Below are positions 1 through 7,927 of a DNA stretch of 38,768 bases, piece after piece. The notes below the pieces were generated by a model. It searched no databases and was not told the DNA's origin. It saw nothing but the letters and a program-made list of their open reading frames with translations. The DNA is taken from the NCBI GenBank assembly GCA_012514505.1, contig JAAZAD010000088.1, positions 1-38,768 of the forward strand, read 5' to 3'. Source of the DNA: Rhodococcus sp. (in: high G+C Gram-positive bacteria) (lineage in GTDB: Bacteria > Actinomycetota > Actinomycetes > Mycobacteriales > Mycobacteriaceae). Positions within the stretch are counted from its first letter, which is position 1. Each line of letters starts with the position of its first letter. The position numbers were made by a program, and so were the translations under genes.

Positions 1-541
1 CGCGTCCGTGTGTCGAAGTGACCAGGACGCGGCCGGGGCCGACGAACTTGGCCGACGTCGGTACGCCGGGGAGGTCGTGCCGCCAGCGAATCGCTCCACC
101 GCCGGTCATGGCCAGGAAGCGACCGGGCTCTCCGATGTACGGCTGCCCGAACTGGTCCACGAGTGCCGCGTTGCCCTGATAGCCGTCGGCCATCCGCTTG
201 CAGAAGTTCTTGCGACCGGCACGGTGGTCGAGGACCAGCATGTTGCAGCCGTTCGGTGTCTTGGCGCTGACGACGATGTCTCCGCCACCGTTCATCGTGA
301 CCGGAGCGGTGATCGGGCCACCCGCGTCACGCGACCACGACGGCTCCAGATCTGCCGGAGCAGCGGCCCAGCTGAAGTTCGAGTTGGCGCTGTTGCCGCC
401 GTACGACGACCATCCCGCTGCCGGAACCGACCGCACGTCCAGGTGCCCGTCCGAGCACGAGGTGACGACCAAAGCGGTCAGCGTCGCGAGGACTGCGGCG
501 CGAACGATCGCGCGCGTACGTCGGCGTGCGGGCTGGGTCAT
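1..541 (-). CDS. Lipoprotein with beta-propeller-like (PQQ-type) repeats, C-terminus cut by window edge
   Basis: The gene reads leftwards and runs off the left edge, so only about the first 180 residues are present. The ATG at 541 gives an Arg-rich N-terminus, a hydrophobic stretch and a Cys at residue 29 (ALVVTSC), which looks like a lipoprotein signal with a poor lipobox. The mature part has a WSSYGGNSANSNFSW stretch and segments such as GGPITAPVTMNGGGDIVV and MLVLDHRAG that resemble blades of PQQ/BamB-like propellers. This family usually acts as an extracytoplasmic binding or scaffold protein; no ligand can be inferred. It is divergent from the acyltransferase at 657. From memory, the M. 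tuberculosis neighbour of the Rv3034c-type acyltransferase (Rv3035) is a comparable protein, which supports the call. Confidence 0.7.
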   Translation of the reverse strand, partial: MTQPARRRTRAIVRAAVLATLTALVVTSCSDGHLDVRSVPAAGWSSYGGNSANSNFSWAAAPADLEPSWSRDAGGPITAPVTMNGGGDIVVSAKTPNGCNMLVLDHRAGRKNFCKRMADGYQGNAALVDQFGQPYIGEPGRFLAMTGGGAIRWRHDLPGVPTSAKFVGPGRVLVTSTHGR

Positions 542-656
542 CGTGCTCCGATCTGATGGTGAGGCGCGACTGCCGTTGCGCTCGCGGACGACTCTATCTG
601 GTCCGGTCAGCACGCCAATCGCCTGCTGCAGACCGGCCGCGTCGCCCGGTCCATTA

Positions 657-1430
657 ATGTTTGTCTTCATGACCACGATGTGGAACGCGTCCTATCGCTC
701 TCGCTGGCGCGCCGGACGCCGCCGCGATCCGCAGCAAGTCCGATTCCTGACGTTGGACTCCCTGCGCTGGGTGAAGCGCAACCGCGCTTGGACCCCCTGG
801 TACCTGGTTCGCTACCTCCGTCTCGCACGGTTCCGCATGGCGAACCCGCACATCATCCTGCGCGGAATGGTGTTCCTCGGGAAGAACGTCGAGATCCATG
901 CGACGCCGGAACTGGCGCGCATGGAGATCGGCCGCTGGGTGCACATCGGCGACGGCAACTCCATCCGTTGCCACGAGGGCAGCATGCGGATCGGCGATAA
1001 AGCCGTGTTCGGCTGCAACAACGTCGTCAACTCCTATCTCGACATGGAGATCGGCGGATCGACGCTGGTGGCCGACTGGTGCTACATCTGCGATTTCGAC
1101 CACGTGACCGACAATCTGAATCTGCCGATCAAGGATCAGGGCATCGTCAAAGGACCGGTGCGCATCGGGCCCGACACCTGGATCGCCGCCAAGGTGACGG
1201 TGCTGCGCAACACCACCGTCGGCCGCGGTTGCGTCCTCGGCGCGCACGCGGTGGTCCGCGGAGTGATCGATGACTACTCGATCGCGGTCGGCGCGCCCGC
1301 CCGGACGGTGAAGAACCGCAAGGAAGCGTGGGAAGCCGGTGCCGCGCAGCGGGCCGAGCTCGAACGCGCCCTAGCGGACATCGAACGCAAGAAGGCTGCC
1401 GCTCAGGAGAAGGCAGGCCGCACCGAATAG
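657..1430 (+). CDS. Hexapeptide-repeat (left-handed beta-helix) acyltransferase, Rv3034c-like
   Basis: About 257 residues. The C-terminal two thirds show the [LIV]-G-x4 rhythm of left-handed beta-helix acyltransferases (MEIGRWVHIGDG, MRIGDKAVFGCN, VRIGPDTWIAAKVTVLRN, VGRGCVLGAHAVVRG) and end with the usual VGAPARTVKNR. The DFDHVTDN segment matches the His-containing active-site loop of maltose/galactoside O-acetyltransferases. The N-terminal 60 residues are basic and Trp-rich. Such enzymes move an acetyl or other short acyl group from acyl-CoA to a sugar hydroxyl; the mycobacterial relative lies near the methylglucose lipopolysaccharide genes, so a polysaccharide substrate is plausible. The frame stays open far upstream, but the first start clear of the opposite gene is ATG 657; ATG 669 and 678 are alternatives and no ribosome-binding site decides between them. 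Confidence 0.8.
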   Translation: MFVFMTTMWNASYRSRWRAGRRRDPQQVRFLTLDSLRWVKRNRAWTPWYLVRYLRLARFRMANPHIILRGMVFLGKNVEIHATPELARMEIGRWVHIGDGNSIRCHEGSMRIGDKAVFGCNNVVNSYLDMEIGGSTLVADWCYICDFDHVTDNLNLPIKDQGIVKGPVRIGPDTWIAAKVTVLRNTTVGRGCVLGAHAVVRGVIDDYSIAVGAPARTVKNRKEAWEAGAAQRAELERALADIERKKAAAQEKAGRTE

Positions 1431-1751
1431 CCGACCCCGCCCCTCCGCACGTCCGCGACACTTTTCCACAGGGTGTCGCGGATGTCTGCGCTTTGGCGAT
1501 GAATTGTGCCGAAGTACCCTTGTGCTGAATTCCGGTCTCGCTAATTCTGAAACGGTTACGTTCCGACAATCGAAGTACCAATCGAATCTGTCAATCCATC
1601 AGTCGACATTGACTTGCCTACCACCGCTGATCTGGCAGTATGATCATTCAGCGCCGATTGCATCATTCGGCCAACTGCCGAATTCTTGGGGGCAGCGATT
1701 CCATCGGAACTGAACGCCTCCCCGTACATTGGACAGGCGTACCGACTCGAT
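1431..1751. other. Intergenic region, relatively AT-rich
   Basis: No supported gene lies in these 321 bases. The stretch from about 1500 to 1650 is clearly lower in G+C than the flanks, as expected for a promoter region of the lipoprotein gene at 1752. No clear -35/-10 pair stands out, and no convincing terminator hairpin follows the acyltransferase stop. Confidence 0.5.
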
Positions 1752-2945
1752 ATGCACACCCCTTCGAAGGCCGATCGCGACCGTCGCCGGTTCCGCCGTC
1801 TCGCCGTTACTTTCTCTCTCCTCACCACCGTGCTCCTCGCGCTCACGGCATGCAGCGAAGGCGGCGAAGCAGCCAAGGCGGCGCCGACCACCACCAAGTC
1901 CCCGACCAGTACGGTGCCCCCGAAACCGGTCCGACTCGCGTCGAACGTCGAGATGCGGAAGCTCAAGCCCGGCGAGAAGGCTCCCCAGTTCATCCTGTTC
2001 TCCTTCGACGGCGTCGGAGTGAATCCCAACTGGGACGAGTTCCTCGATGTCGCGAAGGAGACCGACTCCCGCTTCACCGCGCTGATGACCGGTCTCTACT
2101 TCCTCACTGACAAGGCCGCCAAGCGGTACCGCGGCCCCGGATACAAGCCGGGCGAATCGTCGCTCGCGTTCGGCGGTACCAAAGCCGAGGTGATCGAGGA
2201 GATCGAGTATCTGAACCGCAGTTGGTACGCGGGTCACGAGATGGGCACCCACTACGTCGGCCACTTCTGCGCCGGCACCAAGAACCCGGGCAAGGACTGG
2301 TCGACCCGCGAGTGGAACCATGAGCTGAACCAGTTCTTCTCGCTGATGACCAACTGGCGCAAGAACACCGGCATCAAGACCGGACCGGACCTCGCCTTCG
2401 GCCCGGAGGTCGTCAAGGGCGGTCGTACCCAGTGCCTGGAAGGCACTCCCGCCAAACTCTTCCCGGCGCTGCGCAAGCACAACATGACGTGGGATTCCTC
2501 GATGCCCGCCAGCAAGCCCGGGCTGTTCTGGCCGACGATGGAGCGCGGCATCTGGGAGTTCCCGATCCCTTACATCTACTCACCTGCGCTGAAGGCCCAG
2601 CAGACCGCGCTGGACTACAACTTCTGGGTCACCTACAACGGCGCCAAGAATGCGCCGCGGTCGGCCCCGCGGATCCGCCGGATCGTCAAGCGGACCTATG
2701 ACTACATGTACCGCCGCGCCTACGAAGGCAATCGCGCACCGATCGTCATCGCCAACCACTTCAACGACTGGAGCGGCAACGCGTTCAACCCCGCGACGGC
2801 CGATTTCATGCGGGAGACGTGTGTCAAACCGGAGACCGTCTGCGCCACCTACACCGACGTCATCAAGTGGATGGAACTGCAGGACCCCGCCGTCCTGAAG
2901 CAGTTGCAGGCCCTTCCGGCGGTAGCAGTCGACGCCAAGACGTAG
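1752..2945 (+). CDS. Lipoprotein with degenerate NodB-like polysaccharide deacetylase fold
   Basis: 397 residues. The chosen ATG gives a basic N-terminus, a hydrophobic core and a clean lipobox LTAC with Cys34, followed by a Thr/Ser/Pro-rich linker. The domain then begins with ILFSFDGVG (residues 81-89) and has GHEMGTH...H at 161-171, which match the first two NodB motifs of carbohydrate esterase family 4 (TFDDG and H-x3-H). Only one Asp (D86) is present where the family normally has two, so the metal-binding Asp seems to be missing. Ends such as IVIANHFNDWSGNAF fit the last strand of the barrel. Predicted location is the outer face of the plasma membrane, with cell-wall or capsular glycan as substrate; activity is uncertain because of the altered first motif. 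It converges on the methyltransferase gene with a 4-nt gap. Confidence 0.7.
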   Translation: MHTPSKADRDRRRFRRLAVTFSLLTTVLLALTACSEGGEAAKAAPTTTKSPTSTVPPKPVRLASNVEMRKLKPGEKAPQFILFSFDGVGVNPNWDEFLDVAKETDSRFTALMTGLYFLTDKAAKRYRGPGYKPGESSLAFGGTKAEVIEEIEYLNRSWYAGHEMGTHYVGHFCAGTKNPGKDWSTREWNHELNQFFSLMTNWRKNTGIKTGPDLAFGPEVVKGGRTQCLEGTPAKLFPALRKHNMTWDSSMPASKPGLFWPTMERGIWEFPIPYIYSPALKAQQTALDYNFWVTYNGAKNAPRSAPRIRRIVKRTYDYMYRRAYEGNRAPIVIANHFNDWSGNAFNPATADFMRETCVKPETVCATYTDVIKWMELQDPAVLKQLQALPAVAVDAKT

Positions 2946-2949
2946 GCGT

Positions 2950-4227
2950 CTACCCGCGCACGCCCGGTTCGCAGAGGAACGCCGTCCCGCTGCGACCGAT
3001 CCGCGTCATGATGAGCGCCAGCGGTTTGGACCCGGAGAGCTTCAACCGTTTACGAAGCCGGTCGGGGTCCACGTCGAGCCCGCGCACCAGGATCTCCAGG
3101 CTGCCGCAGTCGTGGGCGGCGAGGGCGCTGCGCAGCACCTTCTCCGAGACGCCCAGCCGATCGATCACTCGAAAGCCCCGCTCTCCGGCGGGAACGACGG
3201 GCCCGGTGAGGTAGGCGATCTGCGGGTCGAGTTGCCGCAGCCCGTGCCGGTGGGCGTAATGGCGCACCAGACCCGCCCGGACCACTGCGCCGTCGGGGTC
3301 GACGATCCACTCGCCGATGCTCGGATCGTCGATGTCGTCGGGGTCGTAGGAGGTCACTTCGTAGCCGCTGCCGTCGGAGTTCAGGACGGTCGCGCGCTGC
3401 GACGGCCGCGTCACATCCGCCCATAGGCAGGCTTCGCGAACACCTCCGTCCAAGGAGACCACCTGAACTTGACCGCCGAAACCGAACCGGTCGCGCAGCA
3501 GTCGGTAGTCGAGGCCGGGCGCGCACTTCACCACCAGTTCCCGGCCCGCGTACGCCGCCATCAGATCCAGCAGCGGCGGGTCGAGTTCGTCGAGCTTGAA
3601 GGTGCGCCCGCGCGCATTGCGTCGTGCGGGGTCGGCGATCACGACGTCGGCCGTCGACGCGGGCGCCAAGGCGTCGGCCCGCGCCAGCAGCCACGGTGCC
3701 CGTGATCCGCTCCGGCGCAGGTTGTGGTCGGCCATCGCCAGGCGCACCGGATCGATGTCGCTTCCGATGACCCCGGCGATCGCGGGTGTCGCGGTGAGCG
3801 CCATCAGTTCGGACCCGATTGAGCAGGTCACGTCGTGAACCACTGCTCCCGGCCGTCGTGCGGCGATGTCGGCGGCCCGATGGGCCGCGACGGGCGACGC
3901 GGTGGCCTGCTGCAGCGCCACGTCGCTGGCCAACAGGTGATCGGCACCAAGGAGCTTCCCGGCGGCCTTCCGTCGAGTCCGAACCGTGTCGACGAGCGCC
4001 GCAGCGTAGTCGCCGTACTCCGCCCGCAGCCGCGGCATCTCCTTCAGGAGCGAATCGGGAGTCAACGCGAACTCGGCGACGGCCCGGAGGGCCTTCTCGC
4101 CGCGCAGAGAGCGGAGGAAATCGACGTCGTCGATGCTGAACTCGTACCCCACCGCGCGCCCCGACCTCCTCCACAGGCGTCCCGGTTCGAGACGCGCTCC
4201 TAGCCTATCTAAGGTCGCCGACGTCAT
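2950..4227 (-). CDS. Class I SAM-dependent methyltransferase with THUMP-like region (Rv3037c-like)
   Basis: 425 residues. A Rossmann methyltransferase core is visible: motif I HDVTCSIGSE (131-140), motif II GSDIDP (155-160), and an IADPARR motif (197-203) in the place of the DPPY/NPPY catalytic motif of N-methylating RNA enzymes. The C-terminal 100 residues (KVLRSALAAHDCGSLEILVRG and following) match the THUMP-like domain found in this actinobacterial family. RNA methylation is therefore the likely job, but the substrate is unknown. The gene is divergent from the ferritin-like gene across 55 bp. Two further methyltransferase/CoA genes nearby follow the mycobacterial order Rv3037c-Rv3038c-Rv3039c as I remember it. 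Confidence 0.8.
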   Translation of the reverse strand: MTSATLDRLGARLEPGRLWRRSGRAVGYEFSIDDVDFLRSLRGEKALRAVAEFALTPDSLLKEMPRLRAEYGDYAAALVDTVRTRRKAAGKLLGADHLLASDVALQQATASPVAAHRAADIAARRPGAVVHDVTCSIGSELMALTATPAIAGVIGSDIDPVRLAMADHNLRRSGSRAPWLLARADALAPASTADVVIADPARRNARGRTFKLDELDPPLLDLMAAYAGRELVVKCAPGLDYRLLRDRFGFGGQVQVVSLDGGVREACLWADVTRPSQRATVLNSDGSGYEVTSYDPDDIDDPSIGEWIVDPDGAVVRAGLVRHYAHRHGLRQLDPQIAYLTGPVVPAGERGFRVIDRLGVSEKVLRSALAAHDCGSLEILVRGLDVDPDRLRKRLKLSGSKPLALIMTRIGRSGTAFLCEPGVRG

Positions 4228-4282
4228 CCGCGCGACCGACGAGCGTCGGCACCGGGGCCCTCCGGTCGGTTATAACGGGGCC

Positions 4283-5038
4283 ATGGATTGGACTCCGACC
4301 TTCGCCGCTCGAGCAGGCCTGCGCTCGGTGACGAGCGATCCGGACTGGACGGTGGGCAGTACCCTTCCGCCGCCGGTCGTCGCCAGCCTGCAGCGATTCC
4401 AGGTCGGCGAGAGCGGGGACGGCGCCGGGTTGATCACCCTGGCCGACGCGGCAGGCGATCCGAACTACGCGCGGGCCGTCCGATTCTTTGTGGCCGAAGA
4501 GCAGAACCACGCGCGGCTGCTCGCCGAACTCCTCCGCGCCGGCGGACACCCGACGGTGTCGAGCCACTGGTCGGATCGGATCTTCGTCCGGTGCCGTCGT
4601 GCCCTGGGCCTGCGCTGCGAAATGCTTGTGCTCTCGACCGCCGAACTGGTGGCCCTGCGCTACTACGGAGCGTTGGCCGAATCGTCGGACGCCCTACTGC
4701 GTGAGGTGTCGACGAGAATCCTGGAGGACGAGGTGCACCATGTCCGATTCCAGCGGGACCGCCTGTCGGACGGATTCGCCCGGACCCCCTCGTTCCTGCG
4801 CACCGTTGCCGGGTTCCTCTGGCAGGCGTTCGCCGTGGCGGTGGTCGTGGTGGTCGCCGTGGACCACGGGCCCGCGCTGCGCGCTGTGGGGACGACGCGC
4901 GGAGTCTTCATCGTCGAGTGCTGTCGCCTCGTCGCCGACTTCCGCATCGGAGTATTCGGCTGCGGAGTCGATTCGGCGCTCCGTCGTCTCCGACGGAGCG
5001 CCGAGGTCGAACCTACTTCTCCGGCTTCACACCGGTGA
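4283..5038 (+). CDS. Ferritin-like diiron-fold protein with C-terminal hydrophobic segment
   Basis: 251 residues. Two E-x-x-H pairs typical of ferritin-like four-helix diiron proteins are present: E73-Q-N-H76 and E150-V-H-H153, about 77 residues apart. After the bundle, residues about 170-195 are strongly hydrophobic (FAVAVVVVVAVDHG), suggesting membrane association. Function could be oxygen- or peroxide-linked chemistry, or a lipid hydroxylase/desaturase-like role; the substrate is not inferable. ATG 4283 is preceded by TATAAC at 4271-4276, six nt upstream, which would give a leaderless message. The last 26 nt overlap the convergent methyltransferase gene ending at 5013. Confidence 0.7.
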   Translation: MDWTPTFAARAGLRSVTSDPDWTVGSTLPPPVVASLQRFQVGESGDGAGLITLADAAGDPNYARAVRFFVAEEQNHARLLAELLRAGGHPTVSSHWSDRIFVRCRRALGLRCEMLVLSTAELVALRYYGALAESSDALLREVSTRILEDEVHHVRFQRDRLSDGFARTPSFLRTVAGFLWQAFAVAVVVVVAVDHGPALRAVGTTRGVFIVECCRLVADFRIGVFGCGVDSALRRLRRSAEVEPTSPASHR

Positions 5039-6014
5039 TGAGGACGTTGTAGAAGAACTCCTGCGGGACCACCTTGCTGAGCACGTTCTCGTCCAGCCAG
5101 GTCATCCGCTTCCAACCACCGAACGCAAAGCCCGCCCAGCCCCAGCCGAGCTTCTCGCTCGGCACAGCGGCTTCGAACGTGCGGACCGGCCAGCCGAGCA
5201 TCGCCGCGGCGAGTTCCTCGGAGGCCGATTCCACCTGCTCGGCGCCTGCGCTGGTGGCGAGCCCCTCCAAGTCCGCAGGCGAGAAGGTGTGGATGTCGAC
5301 GACGGCTTCGAGAGCAGCGGCGCGCGAGCTCTCGTCGAGCTCAGCCTGCGGGCGACGCCATTGCTTCAGCGGCCCGAACTTGGTGACGTTGGTGGTGGCC
5401 CACCAGGTGGCGCGGCTGAGCCAGCGGGCGTAGAAGTCGCCCTTGGTCGACGGCTCGCCGGCGAACACGAAGCGGCCGCCCGGCTTCAGCACCCGCAGCA
5501 CCTCGCGGAGCGACTTCTCGACGTCCGGAATGTGGTGCAGCACGGCGTGTCCGACGACGAGATCGAAGGTGTCGTCCTCGTACGGGATGCTCTCGGCGTC
5601 CGCGACGCGACCGTCGACGTCGAGCCCCAGGTTCTCGGCGTTGCGCAGCGCGACCTTGACCATGCCCGGCGAGAGGTCGGTGACCGACCCCTTCTCCGCC
5701 ACACCCGACTGCATCAGGTTCAGCAGGAAGAAGCCGGTGCCGCAGCCCAGTTCCATGGCGCGACCGTAGGGCAGCGGAGCGTCCGGGACGATCCGATCGA
5801 AGCGACCGCGAGCGAAGTCGATGAGCCTCTGGTCGAAGGAGATCGACCACTTCTCGTCATAGGTCTCGGCTTCCCAATCGTGGTACAGCACCTGGGCCAG
5901 CTTGCTGTCTTTGAGCGCGGCCTCGACCTGCTCCTGGGTGGCATGCGGATTCGGAGCCGGATCCACCTGGTCCTCGGCTGCCGAGTCGGTGTTCTGATCG
6001 TCGATTGCAGTCAT
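5013..6014 (-). CDS. Class I SAM-dependent methyltransferase (Rv3038c-like)
   Basis: 333 residues. An acidic N-terminal 40 residues precede a standard methyltransferase domain: motif I ELGCGTG (88-94), DLSPGM (113-118) for the adenosine-binding acidic strand, YEDDTFDLVVGHAVLHHIPD as motif IV region and LKPGGRFVFAGEP as post-motif. A C-terminal extension of about 130 residues rich in Trp and aromatic residues may bind a hydrophobic substrate. ATG 6014 is preceded by GGAAAG at a suitable distance and lies 10 nt after the stop of the enoyl-CoA hydratase gene, so the two are an operon. Pairing with a CoA-pathway enzyme suggests a lipid or polyketide-like substrate; this is inference only. Confidence 0.85.
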   Translation of the reverse strand: MTAIDDQNTDSAAEDQVDPAPNPHATQEQVEAALKDSKLAQVLYHDWEAETYDEKWSISFDQRLIDFARGRFDRIVPDAPLPYGRAMELGCGTGFFLLNLMQSGVAEKGSVTDLSPGMVKVALRNAENLGLDVDGRVADAESIPYEDDTFDLVVGHAVLHHIPDVEKSLREVLRVLKPGGRFVFAGEPSTKGDFYARWLSRATWWATTNVTKFGPLKQWRRPQAELDESSRAAALEAVVDIHTFSPADLEGLATSAGAEQVESASEELAAAMLGWPVRTFEAAVPSEKLGWGWAGFAFGGWKRMTWLDENVLSKVVPQEFFYNVLITGVKPEK

Positions 6015-6024
6015 GGTTCGGTTT

Positions 6025-6813
6025 CTACTTTCCGGTGAATTCGGCTTTGCCCGGGCCGTTGGCGACAAACGACTCCATGCCGATCGTGCGGTCGTCGGTG
6101 GCGAACAGTGCGGCGAACACCTGCTCTTCGATCTTGAGGCCGGTCGCGAGGTCGACCTCGGAGCCGGCGTCGATGGCGGTCTTGGCCGCGGCGAGCGCGA
6201 CGGAGGCCGCACCGGCGAACTGACCCGCCCACTTCAGCGCCTCGTTGTACACGTCGTCGGGCGCGACGACCTGATCGACGAGGCCGATCTGCAGCGCTTC
6301 CTCGGCACCGACGAAGCGTCCGGTGAAGACCAGGTCCTTGGCGCGTGACGGTCCGATCAGCCGAGCCAGTCGCTGCGTGCCGCCACCTCCGGGGATCACG
6401 CCGAGGAGCACTTCGGGGACACCGAGCTTGGCGTTGTCGCCCGCGATGCGACGGTCGGCGCCCAGCGCCACCTCGAGTCCGCCGCCCAGGGCGTAGCCGG
6501 TGATCGCGGCGACCGTCGGCTTCGGGATCTCCGAGATCGCGCCCAGCGCACGCTGCAGACGACCGGCGACCTTCAACATGTCGGCGTGCGACATGTCGAT
6601 CATCTCCTTGATGTCCGCGCCTGCGGCCAGCACCTTGGGCCCGCCGTAGATCACGACGGCCTTGATGTCATCACGCATGCTCGCCTCTTCGGCGGCAGCG
6701 GCAAGTTCCGTCTGAACCTGGCGGTTCAACGCATTCATCGGGGGGCGATTGAGCAGGATAGTTCCGACGCCCGGGTGTTCCTCCGACGTCTCCAGCGTTA
6801 CAAACTCAGCCAT
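6025..6813 (-). CDS. echA17: Enoyl-CoA hydratase/isomerase family protein (EchA17-like)
   Basis: 262 residues, normal for the crotonase family. The oxyanion-hole segment AAGADIKEM, the GGGLEVALG segment (first catalytic Glu) and PEVLLGVIPGGGGTQRL (second catalytic Glu region) are all intact, as in active hydratases that add water to trans-2-enoyl-CoA during beta-oxidation. The gene heads a two-gene operon with the methyltransferase at 5013-6014. Its ATG sits six nt after a TAACCT -10 box, so the transcript is probably leaderless. The symbol is given on similarity and on conserved gene order with the mycobacterial echA17 region; the exact paralogue is not proven. Confidence 0.85.
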   Translation of the reverse strand: MAEFVTLETSEEHPGVGTILLNRPPMNALNRQVQTELAAAAEEASMRDDIKAVVIYGGPKVLAAGADIKEMIDMSHADMLKVAGRLQRALGAISEIPKPTVAAITGYALGGGLEVALGADRRIAGDNAKLGVPEVLLGVIPGGGGTQRLARLIGPSRAKDLVFTGRFVGAEEALQIGLVDQVVAPDDVYNEALKWAGQFAGAASVALAAAKTAIDAGSEVDLATGLKIEEQVFAALFATDDRTIGMESFVANGPGKAEFTGK

Positions 6814-6819
6814 GAGGGC

Positions 6820-6825
6820 AGGTTA
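6820..6825 (-). promoter_or_regulatory. -10 element, probable leaderless promoter of echA17
   Basis: Read on the minus strand the hexamer is TAACCT, a TANNNT -10 box six nt before the ATG at 6813. No ribosome-binding site precedes that ATG, which fits a leaderless transcript. No clear -35 was found. Confidence 0.5.
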
Positions 6826-6893
6826 CCGGTAAGTCAGGTCCACATCCCAACCGGGCAGCACGCAAGTGACGTCTGTGAACTCATGATGGCCAG

Positions 6894-6899
6894 TACTGT
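6894..6899 (+). promoter_or_regulatory. -10 element, probable leaderless promoter of the LigD-type polymerase
   Basis: TACTGT lies six nt before ATG 6906, with no ribosome-binding site in between. This matches the -10/leaderless layout common in actinobacteria. It is back-to-back with the echA17 promoter in the 92-bp divergent gap. Confidence 0.45.
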
Positions 6900-6905
6900 G
6901 GTTCC

Positions 6906-7853
6906 ATGGCCAGCGACGCCGTCGTACTGCAGGTTCCCGGTCCGGGCGGGGTGATGCGCGACGTCCGAATCAGCAGCCCCGACCGCCTCTACTTCGACGA
7001 CGCGAATCTCACCAAGCTCGACCTCGCCAACTACTACCTCGCCGTGTCGGACGGCATCACCCGAGCGCTCGTCGAGCGACCGTGCATGCTGCACCGCTTC
7101 CCGAAGGGGACGTCGGAGAAGAAGGTGCACCAGAAGAAGCTCCCCGCCGGGGCGCCGGACTGGATCGAGACCGTCGACATCTTTTTTCCGCGGTACTCCC
7201 GGACCGTTCAGGAACTCTGCGTCACCGAACCCGCCGCCGTGCTGTGGGCGGTCCAGATGTCGACCGTCGAGTTTCACCCGTGGAACTCCCGCCGCGGTCA
7301 CGTTGAGCGACCGGACGAGTGGCGCATCGACCTCGACCCGATGCCCGACGCCGACTTCGGCCGCGTTCGACGCGTCGCGCACGTGGTCCACGAGATCCTG
7401 GATGAACTCGGCATCGTCGGCTTCCCGAAGACCTCGGGCGGACACGGACTCCACATCTACGTGCGGATCGAACCCGAGTGGGAATTCGGCGACGTCCGTC
7501 GCGCCGCCCACGCCTTCGGCACCGAGGTGGTCCGCCGCCTGCCCGCCGACGCCACCGTCACCTGGTGGCGCAAGGATCGCGACCCGGCCGCGGTGTTCAT
7601 CGACTTCAACCAGAACGCTCGCGACCACACGATGGCCGCGGCCTACTCGATCCGCGCCAATGCCCGCGCGACGGTGTCGGCACCGCTGCGATGGGACGAG
7701 ATCGACGACGCCGAGCCCGACGACTTCACCGTCGCGACCATGCCTGCCCGGTACGCCGAGCTGGGCGATCTGCACGCGGCGATCGACGAGCGTGCGTACC
7801 GGCTCGACACCCTGTTGGAGTGGGACGACCGCGATACCGCCGAGAGCACGTAA
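6906..7853 (+). CDS. Stand-alone LigD-type polymerase/primase domain protein (PolD)
   Basis: 315 residues, the size of an isolated LigD polymerase domain of the archaeo-eukaryotic primase superfamily. The metal-binding D-x-D is D142-L-D144 (RIDLDPM) and the TSGGHGLH signature spans residues 176-183. No ligase or phosphoesterase domain is attached. Mycobacteria encode such stand-alone PolD proteins that act in gap filling and end-joining repair, with a preference for ribonucleotides. The stop codon is the first triplet of a 70-bp palindromic element separating it from the convergent NUDIX gene. Confidence 0.85.
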   Translation: MASDAVVLQVPGPGGVMRDVRISSPDRLYFDDANLTKLDLANYYLAVSDGITRALVERPCMLHRFPKGTSEKKVHQKKLPAGAPDWIETVDIFFPRYSRTVQELCVTEPAAVLWAVQMSTVEFHPWNSRRGHVERPDEWRIDLDPMPDADFGRVRRVAHVVHEILDELGIVGFPKTSGGHGLHIYVRIEPEWEFGDVRRAAHAFGTEVVRRLPADATVTWWRKDRDPAAVFIDFNQNARDHTMAAAYSIRANARATVSAPLRWDEIDDAEPDDFTVATMPARYAELGDLHAAIDERAYRLDTLLEWDDRDTAEST

Positions 7854-7920
7854 ATGAATCCCCGATTCGGCGAGAATCGGGACTTTCGCCGAAGTTCTCG
7901 CGCTATCGGGGATTCATTTA
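7851..7920. repeat. 70-bp nested palindromic element between convergent genes
   Basis: The outer arms TAAATGAATCCCCGAT (7851-7866) and ATCGGGGATTCATTTA (7905-7920) are perfect 16-bp inverted copies. The 38-nt interior holds further dyads: TTCGGCGA (7866-7873) with TCGCCGAA (7886-7893), CGAGAA (7871-7876) with TTCTCG (7895-7900), and CGATTC (7863-7868) with GAATCG (7874-7879). It starts on the polymerase stop codon and ends 7 nt before the NUDIX stop, so it may work as a bidirectional terminator. Its size and nested layout also resemble a repetitive extragenic palindrome or small non-autonomous element. Confidence 0.7.
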
Positions 7921-7927
7921 CGACGAC

